This document shows, piece by piece, positions 30,474 to 39,182 of a DNA stretch of 39,348 nucleotides. The stretch comes from Terriglobia bacterium (GTDB lineage Bacteria; Acidobacteriota; Terriglobia; Bryobacterales; Bryobacteraceae): contig JAJPIT010000036.1 in the NCBI GenBank assembly GCA_021324615.1, positions 1 to 39,348 on the forward strand. Reading direction: 5' to 3'. The notes under the pieces were generated by a model that saw only the letters and a list, made by a program, of their open reading frames with translations, ran no database searches and was not told the DNA's origin. A program made the position numbers and the translations under genes. The first letter of the stretch is position 1. Each line of letters begins with the position of its first letter.

Positions 30474-31370
30474 TTATTTGCGCTGCTTTTTGGCGGTGGA
30501 GGCTTCCATGCCCATCGCGCGCAGATCGCGATGCGCCTGTTCGACGTGCTCGCCGCGCGGATACTTGGCGATGTAATCCTTCAACACCTTGGCGGCCGCC
30601 GTCTTCTGCCCTAATTTTTGCAGCGCGACGCCTTTATAGTACATCGCGTCGGCGGTCTTGGGATTTTCCGGCCAGCGCTCCAGCACATCGTCGAAAGCCT
30701 TGGCCGCGTCGGCGTAATTGGTTCCGCTGTTGAAGTAAATGTAGCCGATATAATACTGCGCGGTGGGCGCGTCGGCGGTGTCGGGGAAGTTCTTGACGTA
30801 ATCGGCGAACTCCTGCAACGCCAGATCGTTCTGCCCTTTCATGTAATCACGGTAGGCGTTGTTGTAACTGGTTTCCGCCGAAACCGCGGGAGCGGCCGCT
30901 CCCGCCGCCGAGCCGGCCGCCGGAGGCGGAGGGGTGGGCGGAGCCGAAAGCGTGCGCACGGCCTGCGAAATATCGTTCAGTTTGGTGTCAAGCGCGGCCA
31001 TTCTCCGCACCAGCTCCTCGACGTTCGTGGCAACCGAGCTGAAATCGCTGGACATCTGATCGACCTTGGCGCCCAGCGTCGCCACCGGAGCGACCAGTTG
31101 CGTCTGCTCCGAGCTGAGCCGCTGATCGATCTGCCGCTGAAGCGAGGAAAGACCCGCGGCAAGTTTGTTGGAGACATCTACGGTCTGCTGAAGCATCGAC
31201 TGAAGCGCGGCCATCTTATCGTCCTGCGATTTCTGAAGCTGCCGCACCTGATCCTGGAGCAGCGCGACGTCGCGCTGGATCTCCAGAATGTCTTCCTTTT
31301 TCTGGCCCAGCAGGGCCGCCGGGCCGGCAAGCAGAATCAGGCATGCCGTCGGGAATTTCATGCGCTTCAT
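30474..31370 (-). CDS. cpoB: CpoB/YbgF, Tol-Pal associated TPR protein
   Basis: A 298-residue periplasmic protein. A signal peptide (about 1-22) is followed by a long coiled coil (about 24-100) that trimerises in E. coli CpoB, a short Pro/Ala linker (about 145-160) and TPR repeats (about 165-290, with GQNDLALQEFADYVKNFP and related units). CpoB links Tol-Pal to peptidoglycan synthesis at division. The ATG has GGAGG 5 nt upstream. It ends the tol-pal operon; a strong hairpin separates it from pal. Confidence 0.9.
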   Translation of the reverse strand: MKRMKFPTACLILLAGPAALLGQKKEDILEIQRDVALLQDQVRQLQKSQDDKMAALQSMLQQTVDVSNKLAAGLSSLQRQIDQRLSSEQTQLVAPVATLGAKVDQMSSDFSSVATNVEELVRRMAALDTKLNDISQAVRTLSAPPTPPPPAAGSAAGAAAPAVSAETSYNNAYRDYMKGQNDLALQEFADYVKNFPDTADAPTAQYYIGYIYFNSGTNYADAAKAFDDVLERWPENPKTADAMYYKGVALQKLGQKTAAAKVLKDYIAKYPRGEHVEQAHRDLRAMGMEASTAKKQRK

Positions 31371-31410
31371 CCGAACCTCCCTTTTTTCCAGAAATCACAC
31401 CTCGTCACTG

Positions 31411-31435
31411 AGGGGACGATACAGCGTCGTCCCCT
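31411..31435 (-). other. Intra-operon hairpin between pal and cpoB
   Basis: A perfect 9-bp stem (AGGGGACGA / TCGTCCCCT) with a 7-nt loop in the 91-bp gap. There is no T-run after it on the minus strand, so it is more likely an mRNA stability or processing element, or a partial attenuator, than a terminator. Confidence 0.5.
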
Positions 31436-31461
31436 GTTACTTTTTCCGCCGGGCCGCCCGC

Positions 31462-32256
31462 CTATTGGGCCGGGGCCAGATGATCGTGCCGGTTGCGCTG
31501 GTAGCAGGCCTCTGTCGCCTCCGTGCACACCGGGCGATCCTTGCCGTAGCTGATGGTCGAGATGCGGTCGGCCGGCAAGCCGAGCTGGACCAGAAACTCC
31601 TTGGCCGCCGTCGCCCGGCGGTCCCCCAGGCCCAGGTTATACTCGGCCGAGCCGCGCTCGTCGCAGTTCCCCTCGATCACCACCTTGAAATTCGGATCGG
31701 CGGCGAAGATGCGCCTCAACAGATCGGCGTCGTGTTGTAAGGCCGCGCGCGCATCGTCGCGCAGATCGCTCTTGTCGTAGTCGAAATAGACGTCCTGCGC
31801 CTCGCGGCTCAGCAGGTCCGCTCCGGAAATGGTTTCTTTCACCGGCGGCGGAGGCGGCGGCGGGGGCGGCGCGGAGACTTCCACCGTCACCGATCGCGTA
31901 TCCGATCCTCCGGCTCCGCGGGCCGTCAGCGTATATGTCACCGTGCTGGAAGGAAAGACCTGGCGGCTGCCGTTGGCGGCCACCGGACCCAGCCCCTGAT
32001 CGATGGAGATATCGGTCGCGTTCGCCACGCTCCAGCGGAGCGTGGCCGACTGCCCCTGCTCAATGCTGCTCGGCTCGGCCGTGAAACTGTTGATCCGAAC
32101 CGCGGGGGGTGGGGGCGGCGGAGGCGGAGCCTCGGTCTTGGCCGGCGGAGGCGGCGGAGGCGGCGCCACCGGAGTTTTCTTCTTGCACCCGGAAACGGCC
32201 AGAATCAGAGCCGCCGTGAACACCGCTGCACTCAGTGTCCTCAAGTTACGTTTCAT
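31462..32256 (-). CDS. pal: Pal, peptidoglycan-associated lipoprotein with Ig-like insert
   Basis: A 264-residue outer-membrane lipoprotein. The lipobox LAVSGC ends the signal peptide. Then come proline tracts of 7 and 8 residues, an Ig-like beta domain (about 52-128, FTAEPSSIEQGQSATLRW), a 9-proline tract, and an OmpA domain (about 150-260) with VYFDYDKSDL and the peptidoglycan-binding NxxLGxxRA region (YNLGLGDRRA). Pal tethers the outer membrane to peptidoglycan and binds TolB. E. coli Pal has no Ig-like domain. Start ATG with GGAGGAG 8 nt upstream. The gene lies 46 bp after tolB. Confidence 0.94.
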   Translation of the reverse strand: MKRNLRTLSAAVFTAALILAVSGCKKKTPVAPPPPPPPAKTEAPPPPPPPPAVRINSFTAEPSSIEQGQSATLRWSVANATDISIDQGLGPVAANGSRQVFPSSTVTYTLTARGAGGSDTRSVTVEVSAPPPPPPPPPVKETISGADLLSREAQDVYFDYDKSDLRDDARAALQHDADLLRRIFAADPNFKVVIEGNCDERGSAEYNLGLGDRRATAAKEFLVQLGLPADRISTISYGKDRPVCTEATEACYQRNRHDHLAPAQ

Positions 32257-32302
32257 GTAGGAAATTCTCCTCCTCGCTTTCCCGTCAGTAACGGATTCAG
32301 TC

Positions 32303-33649
32303 TTAGTTTAGCCCTTTCGCCCACACCGGTTGAAGATTGTTTCCGCGCGTGGTGAGCTGCGTGACTTGCGTGCCGTCGGCCAGCATGGTGTAGATCTGCG
32401 TGGACTGGCCCTTCTTGATCGAAAACACCAGATGCACGCCGTCGGGCGCCCACCAGGGATTTTCATTGCGGCCATTGCCGTGCGTCAACTGGACCGGGAC
32501 GCGCTTGGCCACGTCCATAATGAAAATATTGTAAGCCCCCGGCTCGTAGCCCTTGGTCCAGGCGAAGGCGATCTTTTGGCCATCCGGACTCCAGGCCGGA
32601 TTGGCGACATAGCCGGTGCCGTCGGTAATCTGGGCCAGATCGCCGCCATCGATGTTCATGCGCCACATCTGTTCGGATCCGCTCCGGCCGCTGATGAACA
32701 GGATCTGCGTCGGATTGGCCGGATTCACCTTGGGCGAGACCTCGATGGCGCGCACGTGCGAAAGACGGCGCATATTGGCCCCGTTCAGATCGGAGATGCA
32801 GATCTGCACCCAGCCGTCGATGGAGGCGCCAAACAGGATGTGCTTCATGTCCGGCGTAAATTCCGGCGTCTCCACCGCCGAGGAGACCGGGTTGTAAAAC
32901 GGCAGGCGCCGGTTGGTCTCCGTCGAAAAGATCATAATTTTGGGGTTGCCCTGCGCATAGGTGGTGAAGGCCAGCATCTTGCCGTCCGGTGAAACCGCGG
33001 GCATGGTGGAGACGGAATGGTATTGCGTGATCTGTTTTTGATTGGAGCCGTCGTAGTCCATCGACCAGATCTCCTTGCTGCCGGTGCGGTCGGAGACGAA
33101 GTAAATCTTGGTTCCCGCCAGGCTTTTGGCTCCGAACTGCTGCAAGATGTCGGCGGCGAATTCGCGCGCGACTTTTTTCGCACCCTCAGCGTCCAGCGTG
33201 CCGTAGTAAAGCTTGCCGATCACCTGCGCCGAGCTGGCGACGTTGTAGAAGTAGCCGAACAGCACCAGTTGGCCGCCCTGCACGCCGGTGTAGCCGAAGG
33301 CCAGAAAGTTCGCCCGGACCGGCGGGTTGGCCCAATCGGCGGCGTGAAACTCCGCCGGCTGCTGCGGCACCGTGAGCGGATACATGCTCTTGGCCACCAT
33401 GTCCAGCACGCCGGATCCGGACAGAGAGTCCCACAGCGCCGGATTGAAGGTGTCCATCAGACGCTGCGCGTCGCCCGAGCCGCGGAAATCGATGACGGCT
33501 ACCCGCGGCTTGTCGCGGTTGGTGATCACGCCGCTGATATCGCTCTGCGCCGGCAAGCGCGCCGCCGCCAGGGCCGACAGGAGCGCCACGCCGGCAACGG
33601 CGGTCCTCCTTGAGTCCGCAAAAACCAGGGAGAAGAATTTCTGTTTCAT
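32303..33649 (-). CDS. tolB: TolB, periplasmic beta-propeller of Tol-Pal
   Basis: A 448-residue protein. A signal peptide (about 1-35, with a basic start) is followed by the N-terminal alpha/beta domain (about 40-170, beginning ISGVITNRDKPRVAVIDF) and a six-bladed propeller with typical WSPDGQKIAF and VSPDGKMLAF blades. It binds Pal and TolA in the periplasm. The start overlaps the tolA stop by 4 bp (ATGA). Order and spacing match tol-pal operons. Confidence 0.95.
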   Translation of the reverse strand: MKQKFFSLVFADSRRTAVAGVALLSALAAARLPAQSDISGVITNRDKPRVAVIDFRGSGDAQRLMDTFNPALWDSLSGSGVLDMVAKSMYPLTVPQQPAEFHAADWANPPVRANFLAFGYTGVQGGQLVLFGYFYNVASSAQVIGKLYYGTLDAEGAKKVAREFAADILQQFGAKSLAGTKIYFVSDRTGSKEIWSMDYDGSNQKQITQYHSVSTMPAVSPDGKMLAFTTYAQGNPKIMIFSTETNRRLPFYNPVSSAVETPEFTPDMKHILFGASIDGWVQICISDLNGANMRRLSHVRAIEVSPKVNPANPTQILFISGRSGSEQMWRMNIDGGDLAQITDGTGYVANPAWSPDGQKIAFAWTKGYEPGAYNIFIMDVAKRVPVQLTHGNGRNENPWWAPDGVHLVFSIKKGQSTQIYTMLADGTQVTQLTTRGNNLQPVWAKGLN

Positions 33650-34428
33650 CGCTTCAGCTCAAACCAAAACTCGACCGTTGCGTAATCCTTGTCGAATCCC
33701 GCGCACGGCGGGATCGGCGGAAAGTGCGAGTCGCGGATCGCCCGCTGCACCGAAAAATCCAGCGACGGAATCCCGCTGGACTGCAAGATGGCCAGGTTGC
33801 GGATGCTGCCGTCGCGCATCAGATGGAAGGTCGCAATGACCACCGGCGCCGTCGAATATCGGGCGTCCACGTCGCCCGTGTTCCAGTTCCGGGCCACAAT
33901 CTGTTGAATCTGGGTGGCGTAGGCGGCGCAGCGCGTTCCCAGCGTGGTATTGGCGCCGGTGCCCACGTTTCCCGAGCCCTGCTGCGCCGAATACATCGGC
34001 GTCGAAACCTGCGGCGCCTGCCGCGTCGTCACCTGATTTTCCAGCGCCTGATAGGAGCGGTAATGCTGCATAACCTGCGGCTTTTCCGCCTCCTTTTTGC
34101 GCGTTTTCATCTTCAGCGGAACCGCGTCCGGCTTCTCGACCTCCTTCTTCACCCGCTCGACCGGCTTCGTTTCCGGCTCCAGCGGCGCCTCCGAAGGCGA
34201 GTCATTCGCCAGCGGATTCGCCGGGCCGCGGTGCGGAATGGGAATGGTGTCCACCGCCTGCACCGGAACCGCTCCGCCGGCCACGTCCGGCGCGCCGAGC
34301 GGCTCGCTGCGCCCGGCCCAGTTCACGATCACCGCGGTAAGCACGATGGCGGCATGCAGCCCGATCGCCCCCAGCAGCGCGCCGCGCACCGGTTCCCGGC
34401 TATCGAGAATGTCGGCGTGCTGCATCAT
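33646..34428 (-). CDS. tolA: TolA/TonB-type energy transducer
   Basis: A 260-residue inner-membrane protein. One transmembrane helix (about 19-38) is followed by a Pro/Lys/Glu-rich spacer (about 75-125) and a C-terminal TonB-like domain (about 165-258, with IVARNWNTG, GSIRNLAILQSSG and AIRDSHFPPIP). It should carry proton-motive energy from TolQR to TolB/Pal. Its place between tolR and tolB argues for TolA; the domain itself would also be called TonB. Start and stop each overlap a neighbour by 4 bp. Confidence 0.88.
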   Translation of the reverse strand: MMQHADILDSREPVRGALLGAIGLHAAIVLTAVIVNWAGRSEPLGAPDVAGGAVPVQAVDTIPIPHRGPANPLANDSPSEAPLEPETKPVERVKKEVEKPDAVPLKMKTRKKEAEKPQVMQHYRSYQALENQVTTRQAPQVSTPMYSAQQGSGNVGTGANTTLGTRCAAYATQIQQIVARNWNTGDVDARYSTAPVVIATFHLMRDGSIRNLAILQSSGIPSLDFSVQRAIRDSHFPPIPPCAGFDKDYATVEFWFELKR

Positions 34429-34871
34429 TTCTTCGGCGTGGTATCCAGCGGCTTGGTCACCATGCTGACGTCGAGCTTGGCCTCGCCCAGCTCGGCCACC
34501 ACCTGCGCCAGCACATCCCAGGTGACCGCGCGGTCGGCCACCACATACACCGCCTTGGTGCCCTTGAACCGCCGCGCGATCTCGGAGGGAATCTCGCGCA
34601 GCTTCACCGTGCTGTCGTTCAGCTTCAGGATCCCGTTGCTGGTGACGCTGATGACGGGGCGCTCCTGGATCGTGCTGGCCACGGGCTTCACCTCCGGAAC
34701 GTGGATATCCAACCCGAACTCCATCACCTGCGCGGTGAGCATGAAGATGATCAGCAGCACCAGCACCACATCGACCAGCGGGACGATGTTGATCTCCGAC
34801 ATCGCCCCCTGCGCCAGGCCGAAGCGCCGTCTTCCCTTGCCGCCGTTAAGCCCGCCTGTCGAAAAAGCCAT
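34425..34871 (-). CDS. tolR: TolR/ExbD-type proton-channel protein
   Basis: A 148-residue protein. A basic cytoplasmic N-terminus (GGKGRRR) leads to one helix (about 28-47) with the conserved proton-path Asp34 (IVPLVDVVLVLLIIFM), then a periplasmic ExbD/TolR domain. With TolQ it forms the motor of the Tol system. Only operon context separates it from ExbD. It lies 25 bp after tolQ and overlaps tolA by 4 bp. Confidence 0.92.
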   Translation of the reverse strand: MAFSTGGLNGGKGRRRFGLAQGAMSEINIVPLVDVVLVLLIIFMLTAQVMEFGLDIHVPEVKPVASTIQERPVISVTSNGILKLNDSTVKLREIPSEIARRFKGTKAVYVVADRAVTWDVLAQVVAELGEAKLDVSMVTKPLDTTPKK

Positions 34872-34896
34872 ACCCGATTTGCCGGAAAAAGCGCCG

Positions 34897-35580
34897 CTAC
34901 CCTTCGAAGTTGCGTTCCGTCAGGTTCAGAAACTCCAGGGCAAAATCTTCCATCCGCGCGCCGATCTCCTTGATCTCATGGCCGAAGTAGTTGTAGAAAA
35001 TCGCCGCGGGAATCGCGGCAAACAGACCCACCGCCGTGGTTCCCAGCGCCTCCGCGATCCCGGGGGCGACCACCCGCATGCTGGTCGCACCCCCCATGTT
35101 CAGCGCCTGAAAGGCGTTCATAATGCCCCACACGGTTCCGAACAGGCCAATGAAAGGCGAAACCGCGGCGGCGGTGGCCAGCCAGTTCATGCTCCGCTCC
35201 AGCCGCGTGACCTCCTCGCTCATTCCCAGTTGCAACGTCCGTTCCAGCGCGGTGAAATTGGTGATCCGCTGGCGCGCCGTCATCTGGCGCGCAACCTCGC
35301 TGTAGCCAAAGTCGAAGACGGTGGCCAGCGGGGCCGCCCGAAACTGCTCGGTGGCCGCCGCCACCGCGTCCAGGCGGGTCGCCTTCCGGAACGCCCGGAG
35401 AAAGCGCAGATTGGCGTTCCGCGCCCGCCGGAACAGGGCAAGTTTGGCCAGGATGATCGTCCAGGAGGCGATCGAGAACATGACCAGAATGGCCAGGACG
35501 GTCATCGGCACCGGGCCGTAGTTCTTCACCAGTTCGAAGAAGTTGATGTCCGCCGGAGGGGCGTTGGAAAGTACCGTCAC
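34897..35580 (-). CDS. tolQ: TolQ/ExbB-type proton-channel protein
   Basis: A 227-residue MotA/TolQ/ExbB family protein with three membrane helices (about 20-48, 133-156 and 174-193). Helix 2 contains SPFIGLFGTVWGIMNAF, the family hallmark. It is the first gene of the operon, divergent from recN. The GTG start has no Shine-Dalgarno and lies 9 nt after a TACAAT, which suggests a leaderless or very short-leader message. Confidence 0.93.
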   Translation of the reverse strand: MTVLSNAPPADINFFELVKNYGPVPMTVLAILVMFSIASWTIILAKLALFRRARNANLRFLRAFRKATRLDAVAAATEQFRAAPLATVFDFGYSEVARQMTARQRITNFTALERTLQLGMSEEVTRLERSMNWLATAAAVSPFIGLFGTVWGIMNAFQALNMGGATSMRVVAPGIAEALGTTAVGLFAAIPAAIFYNYFGHEIKEIGARMEDFALEFLNLTERNFEG

Positions 35581-35589
35581 GCTTTATCC

Positions 35590-35595
35590 ATTGTA
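35590..35595 (-). promoter_or_regulatory. -10 element of the tol-pal operon
   Basis: TACAAT on the minus strand, 9 nt before the GTG of tolQ. It lies in an AT-rich patch (35581-35645) that contrasts with the GC-rich surroundings. No clear -35. Confidence 0.45.
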
Positions 35596-35686
35596 AATCA
35601 GAAACCGTGATAAAACGGAATAATAAACAAATGTTTTATATACCGCCGGGACGGGAGGCCCGCCGAAACCGGCCGCCGCCGCCCTT

Positions 35687-35692
35687 TATAAT
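35687..35692 (+). promoter_or_regulatory. -10 element of recN, probably leaderless
   Basis: A perfect TATAAT 8 nt before the GTG of recN; the initiating base should fall on or next to the start codon. No -35 is recognisable and no LexA-type operator was seen. Confidence 0.5.
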
Positions 35693-35700
35693 CATCTCCA

Positions 35701-37365
35701 GTGCTGGTCGAACTGTCCATTGAAAACTACGCCGTGATCGAATCGCTGCGGGTTCGCTTCCACCGCGGATTGAATCTTCTCTCCGGAGAGACCGGAAGCG
35801 GCAAATCGATCGTGGTGGACGCCCTCGGCGCGCTGTTCGGCGCGCGCGCTTCCGCCGAGGTCATCCGCGCCGGAGCGGACCGGGCGCGCGTGTCCGGGAT
35901 CTTCGAAATCGCCTCCACACCGCCCCCGCTCGCTGAGGCGGGCATCGCCATCGAGGAAAATGAAGTCCTCATCGAGCGCGAGATCCTGGCCAACGGGAAG
36001 TCGCGCGCCTTCATCGCCAACCGCCCGGCGACGGCCGCCCTGCTGCGCGAGCTGGCGCCGTACCTGGGCGATATCCACGGCCAGCACGATCAGCAGCAGC
36101 TCTTTTCCAGCGCCGTGCAGCGCGACCTGCTCGATCAGTTCGCCGCCGCCGATGCCTCCGCCGCCGCCGGGCTGTTCCGCCAGTGGCGCCGCGCCGCCTC
36201 CGAACTGGAGCAACTGGAGCGCAGCGCGCAGGAAAGGCTGCGCCTGGCCGATCTCTGGTCGTTTCAGATCAAGGAGATCGAATCGGTTTCCCCGCGCGCC
36301 GGCGAGGACGCCGAGCTGGACCAGGAGCGCCGCCTGCTGCGGAACGTCGTGCGGCTGGAGGAGGCCGCCGGCGCCGCCTACACGGCCCTGTACGACGCCC
36401 CGGAGAGCGCGGCCGCCCAGCTTCGCGCCGCCATCAAGCGGCTGGAGGAAATCTCGCGCATCGACCAATCGGCCGCGCCGCTGCTCGCCTCCCTTCAGCC
36501 GGCGGCGATCGCCGTCGAGGAAGCCGCGCACGCCCTGCGGAGCTATCTGGCCCGGCTGGAGGCCGATCCGGCCCGGCTCGACGCCATCGAATCGCGCCTG
36601 GCCGCGCTCGAAAAACTCAAGCGCAAATACGGGGCGACCCTCCAGGAGGTGCTCGCCTTTGAGCAGCGGGCGCGGGAGGACCTGCGCGCCGTGGAGACGT
36701 GGAGCGAACAGCGGGAAACCCTGCAAAAAACCGCGGCCTCGCTGGCGCGCCAATACCAGGCCGCGGCGGAGGCCCTGTCGGCGGCGAGAAAGGATGCGGC
36801 AGCCCGGCTCGCCCGCCGCGTCGAGGCGGAACTGGCGGCGCTGGCCATGGAAAAAACCCGCGTGGAAATTCGCGTCTCCCCGGCGGAGTGGTCCGAGTCG
36901 GGAGCCGATGCGGTCCAGTTCCTGATCTCTCCCAATCCCGGCGAGGAGCCGAAACCCCTCGAAAAAATCGCCTCGGGCGGGGAACTTTCGCGCGTGGCCT
37001 TGGCCCTCAAAACATGCACGGCGCCGCCGCGCGCGCCGGAAGCTCCCCGCACCCTGGTGTTCGATGAAGTCGATGCCGGCATCGGAGGCAGCGCGGCCGA
37101 AGCGGTGGGCCGCAGGCTGAAAAAACTTGCCGCGTCAAGCCAGATCCTGTGCGTGACCCATCTGCCGCAGATCGCCGGCTTCGCCGACCATCACTATTAC
37201 GTCGAAAAACGCACCGGAAAGTCGCGCACCTACGCCACCATCGAGGAACTGTCGCCGGCCCAAAGAACGCGCGAGATCGGCCGCATGCTTTCCGGCGAGC
37301 GCGTCACCCCGGAGGCGCTCAAGCACGCCGAACAGTTGATGAAGCTCGCCGCGGAGCCCTACTGA
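35701..37365 (+). CDS. recN: RecN, DNA double-strand break repair protein
   Basis: A 554-residue SMC-like ATPase that helps join broken DNA ends. Walker A GETGSGKS is at 29-36, a central coiled coil spans about 155-375, and the C-terminal half has the ABC signature ASGGELSR and Walker B TLVFDEVDAGIGG, followed by CVTHLPQIAGFADHH. The length is normal. The GTG start is set by the N-terminal VELSIENYAVI match. It overlaps the convergent ankyrin gene by 7 bp. Confidence 0.96.
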   Translation: MLVELSIENYAVIESLRVRFHRGLNLLSGETGSGKSIVVDALGALFGARASAEVIRAGADRARVSGIFEIASTPPPLAEAGIAIEENEVLIEREILANGKSRAFIANRPATAALLRELAPYLGDIHGQHDQQQLFSSAVQRDLLDQFAAADASAAAGLFRQWRRAASELEQLERSAQERLRLADLWSFQIKEIESVSPRAGEDAELDQERRLLRNVVRLEEAAGAAYTALYDAPESAAAQLRAAIKRLEEISRIDQSAAPLLASLQPAAIAVEEAAHALRSYLARLEADPARLDAIESRLAALEKLKRKYGATLQEVLAFEQRAREDLRAVETWSEQRETLQKTAASLARQYQAAAEALSAARKDAAARLARRVEAELAALAMEKTRVEIRVSPAEWSESGADAVQFLISPNPGEEPKPLEKIASGGELSRVALALKTCTAPPRAPEAPRTLVFDEVDAGIGGSAAEAVGRRLKKLAASSQILCVTHLPQIAGFADHHYYVEKRTGKSRTYATIEELSPAQRTREIGRMLSGERVTPEALKHAEQLMKLAAEPY

Positions 37366-39155
37366 TTCCCGCCCGGCTTCTTGGCGTTCTTGTCGTCCTT
37401 GGGCGCGACCAGGCACTGGTCCGAACGGCAGTTGTGCGAATTCGCCGAGCCCAGCTTCTCCAGCAGCGCCACCGTCTCCGGATGCGGGATGCCAAAGCGC
37501 GTCGGACCGTTGGCCATGTCGGCCACCGTGTTCTTATCCTTGGCCACCGCCTTCACGTCCGCCCCATGATCGACCAGATACTGGATCAGCTCGTTGTTGC
37601 CGATATAGGCGGCGCCGTGCAGCGGAGTGTAGCCGCGGTCGTCGGCATGGTTCACGTCCGCGCCCAACTGCACCAGGTATTTGACCGCGTCCATCCAGGT
37701 GTAATCGGGCGAGTTCATGTTGTAGTGATAGCCCCAGCCGATGCCGCACGCCGCCTCCAGCGGGGAGACGCCGCCCGTCGTCGGAATATCGGGGTTGGCG
37801 CCATACTCCACCAGCAGCTTCATCGCCGCGACGTCCGTCGCCCAGGCCGCGCGCCAGAAGGCGGTCGATCCCGCCGTGTCGGTCCAGGAGTGATCGCCGA
37901 AGGAGCGGAACCACAGCTTTTTGGTGATCCGCGCGTCGGGATTGGCGCCGTCCTCCAGCAGCGCCTTCATCAGCTCAAGGTAGGAAGTCTTCTCCTGCCC
38001 CACATCCGGCGACGGGAACCAGCCCTTGGGCGCCCACTGCACGTCGATGGTGGCGTAGAGCGCGGTCAAGCCCTGCTCGTTGGCCAGATTCGGATCCGCC
38101 CCCCAGTCGATCAGGAAGCGGGCCAGATCGAAGTGCCCGTTCATGATCGCCATCACCAGCGGGCTGGTCTTTTCCGATGTGGAAACCTGGTTGATGTCCG
38201 CGCCGCCTTCCAGCAGCGCGCGCGCCGCCTCCATCTGGCCGTCGCGCGCGGCAAACAGCAGGGCGGTCATGCCCCCCATGTCCGTGGTGCCGCGCTCGCG
38301 GATGATGCCGAACATGCTGCCGTTGGGATCCTCGCCTTCCTTCGGCTTCGGCGCGGGCAGGCGTTTCTCGATATCGTCAATTTTGGCGCTGAGCTTGGCG
38401 ATCATCGCCCGCAGATCGCCCTCGGAAGCTCCCCCCGGATTCACCACCGCGTCTTTCAACCCCATCCCCGCGGCCAGCGCATGGAGCGCGGCCTGATCCG
38501 CGTTGGGATCGGCGGCCGGTGCGGCCTTGGGCGTTTTGGCGCTCTCTTCCGGCACGAGCTTGCCGTCCATGAAGCGCGAGGGCGGCTTGGGCAGCTTCAC
38601 CGCCTTGGTGGCCAGGCCCGGATCCGCATGCGCCGCCAATAGAACCTTGATCGCCGCGGCGCGGTTCAGCGCCGCCGCGAACATCAGCGCGGTCTGGCCG
38701 TGCGCGCCTTCCCGGGCGTTGACCTCGGCGCCGTGCTCGATCAGCGTCCGGACCGCCTCGGGATTGCCCGCCGCCGCGGCCGTCATCAGCACCGTGGTGC
38801 CGTGCTCGTCGGTCGAGTTGGCGCTGGCGCCGGCCTTAAGCAGCAGATCGATCATCGCCGCGTCTCCGTTCTTGGCGGCCATGAAAATCGGCGTGATCGC
38901 GCCCACCCGCGTAGCCGCGTTCACGTTGGCGCCCGCGCCGATCAGCATCTTGGCCATCTCCAGATCGTCATTGAAGGCGGCCCAGTGAAGCGCCGTGGTG
39001 CCGTCGCCCTGCGGCGAGTTCACGTCGGCTTTGGCGGCGATCAGCGACGCCACCGCGCGCCGGTCGCTGTGCTCGGCCGCGTCCGCCACCCGCGTGTCGC
39101 CCGCGTAAACCACCATGGTGGAAAGAACCGCGCTGATCCAGATCTTCGCTCGCAT
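37359..39155 (-). CDS. Secreted ankyrin-repeat protein
   Basis: A 598-residue exported protein. A signal peptide (about 1-19, MRAKIWISAVLSTMVVYA) is followed by ankyrin repeats in two blocks: about 25-180 (five repeats, for example GTTALHWAAFNDDLEMAKMLI) and about 295-560 (six or more). A Pro/Lys-rich linker with a short helical segment lies between them. The tail has a CRSDQC pair. Such repeats bind proteins; the target is unknown. ATG 39155 is preferred over a TTG 12 bp upstream because it directly precedes the signal peptide. It lies 27 bp after the DUF1552 gene and is probably co-transcribed with it. Confidence 0.9.
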   Translation of the reverse strand: MRAKIWISAVLSTMVVYAGDTRVADAAEHSDRRAVASLIAAKADVNSPQGDGTTALHWAAFNDDLEMAKMLIGAGANVNAATRVGAITPIFMAAKNGDAAMIDLLLKAGASANSTDEHGTTVLMTAAAAGNPEAVRTLIEHGAEVNAREGAHGQTALMFAAALNRAAAIKVLLAAHADPGLATKAVKLPKPPSRFMDGKLVPEESAKTPKAAPAADPNADQAALHALAAGMGLKDAVVNPGGASEGDLRAMIAKLSAKIDDIEKRLPAPKPKEGEDPNGSMFGIIRERGTTDMGGMTALLFAARDGQMEAARALLEGGADINQVSTSEKTSPLVMAIMNGHFDLARFLIDWGADPNLANEQGLTALYATIDVQWAPKGWFPSPDVGQEKTSYLELMKALLEDGANPDARITKKLWFRSFGDHSWTDTAGSTAFWRAAWATDVAAMKLLVEYGANPDIPTTGGVSPLEAACGIGWGYHYNMNSPDYTWMDAVKYLVQLGADVNHADDRGYTPLHGAAYIGNNELIQYLVDHGADVKAVAKDKNTVADMANGPTRFGIPHPETVALLEKLGSANSHNCRSDQCLVAPKDDKNAKKPGGNQ

Positions 39156-39182
39156 CGTTGCCCCCAAGCTCCTTGGCGATGA

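Noticed and set aside
33610-35610. 666-codon plus-strand frame opposite tolA/tolR/tolQ
   Set aside because: It covers three clear Tol genes on the other strand and has an Arg/His-rich composition typical of shadow frames.
37149-38642. 497-codon plus-strand frame overlapping recN and opposite the ankyrin gene
   Set aside because: The translation is Arg/His/Gln-rich with no domain; the ankyrin repeats on the minus strand explain the region.
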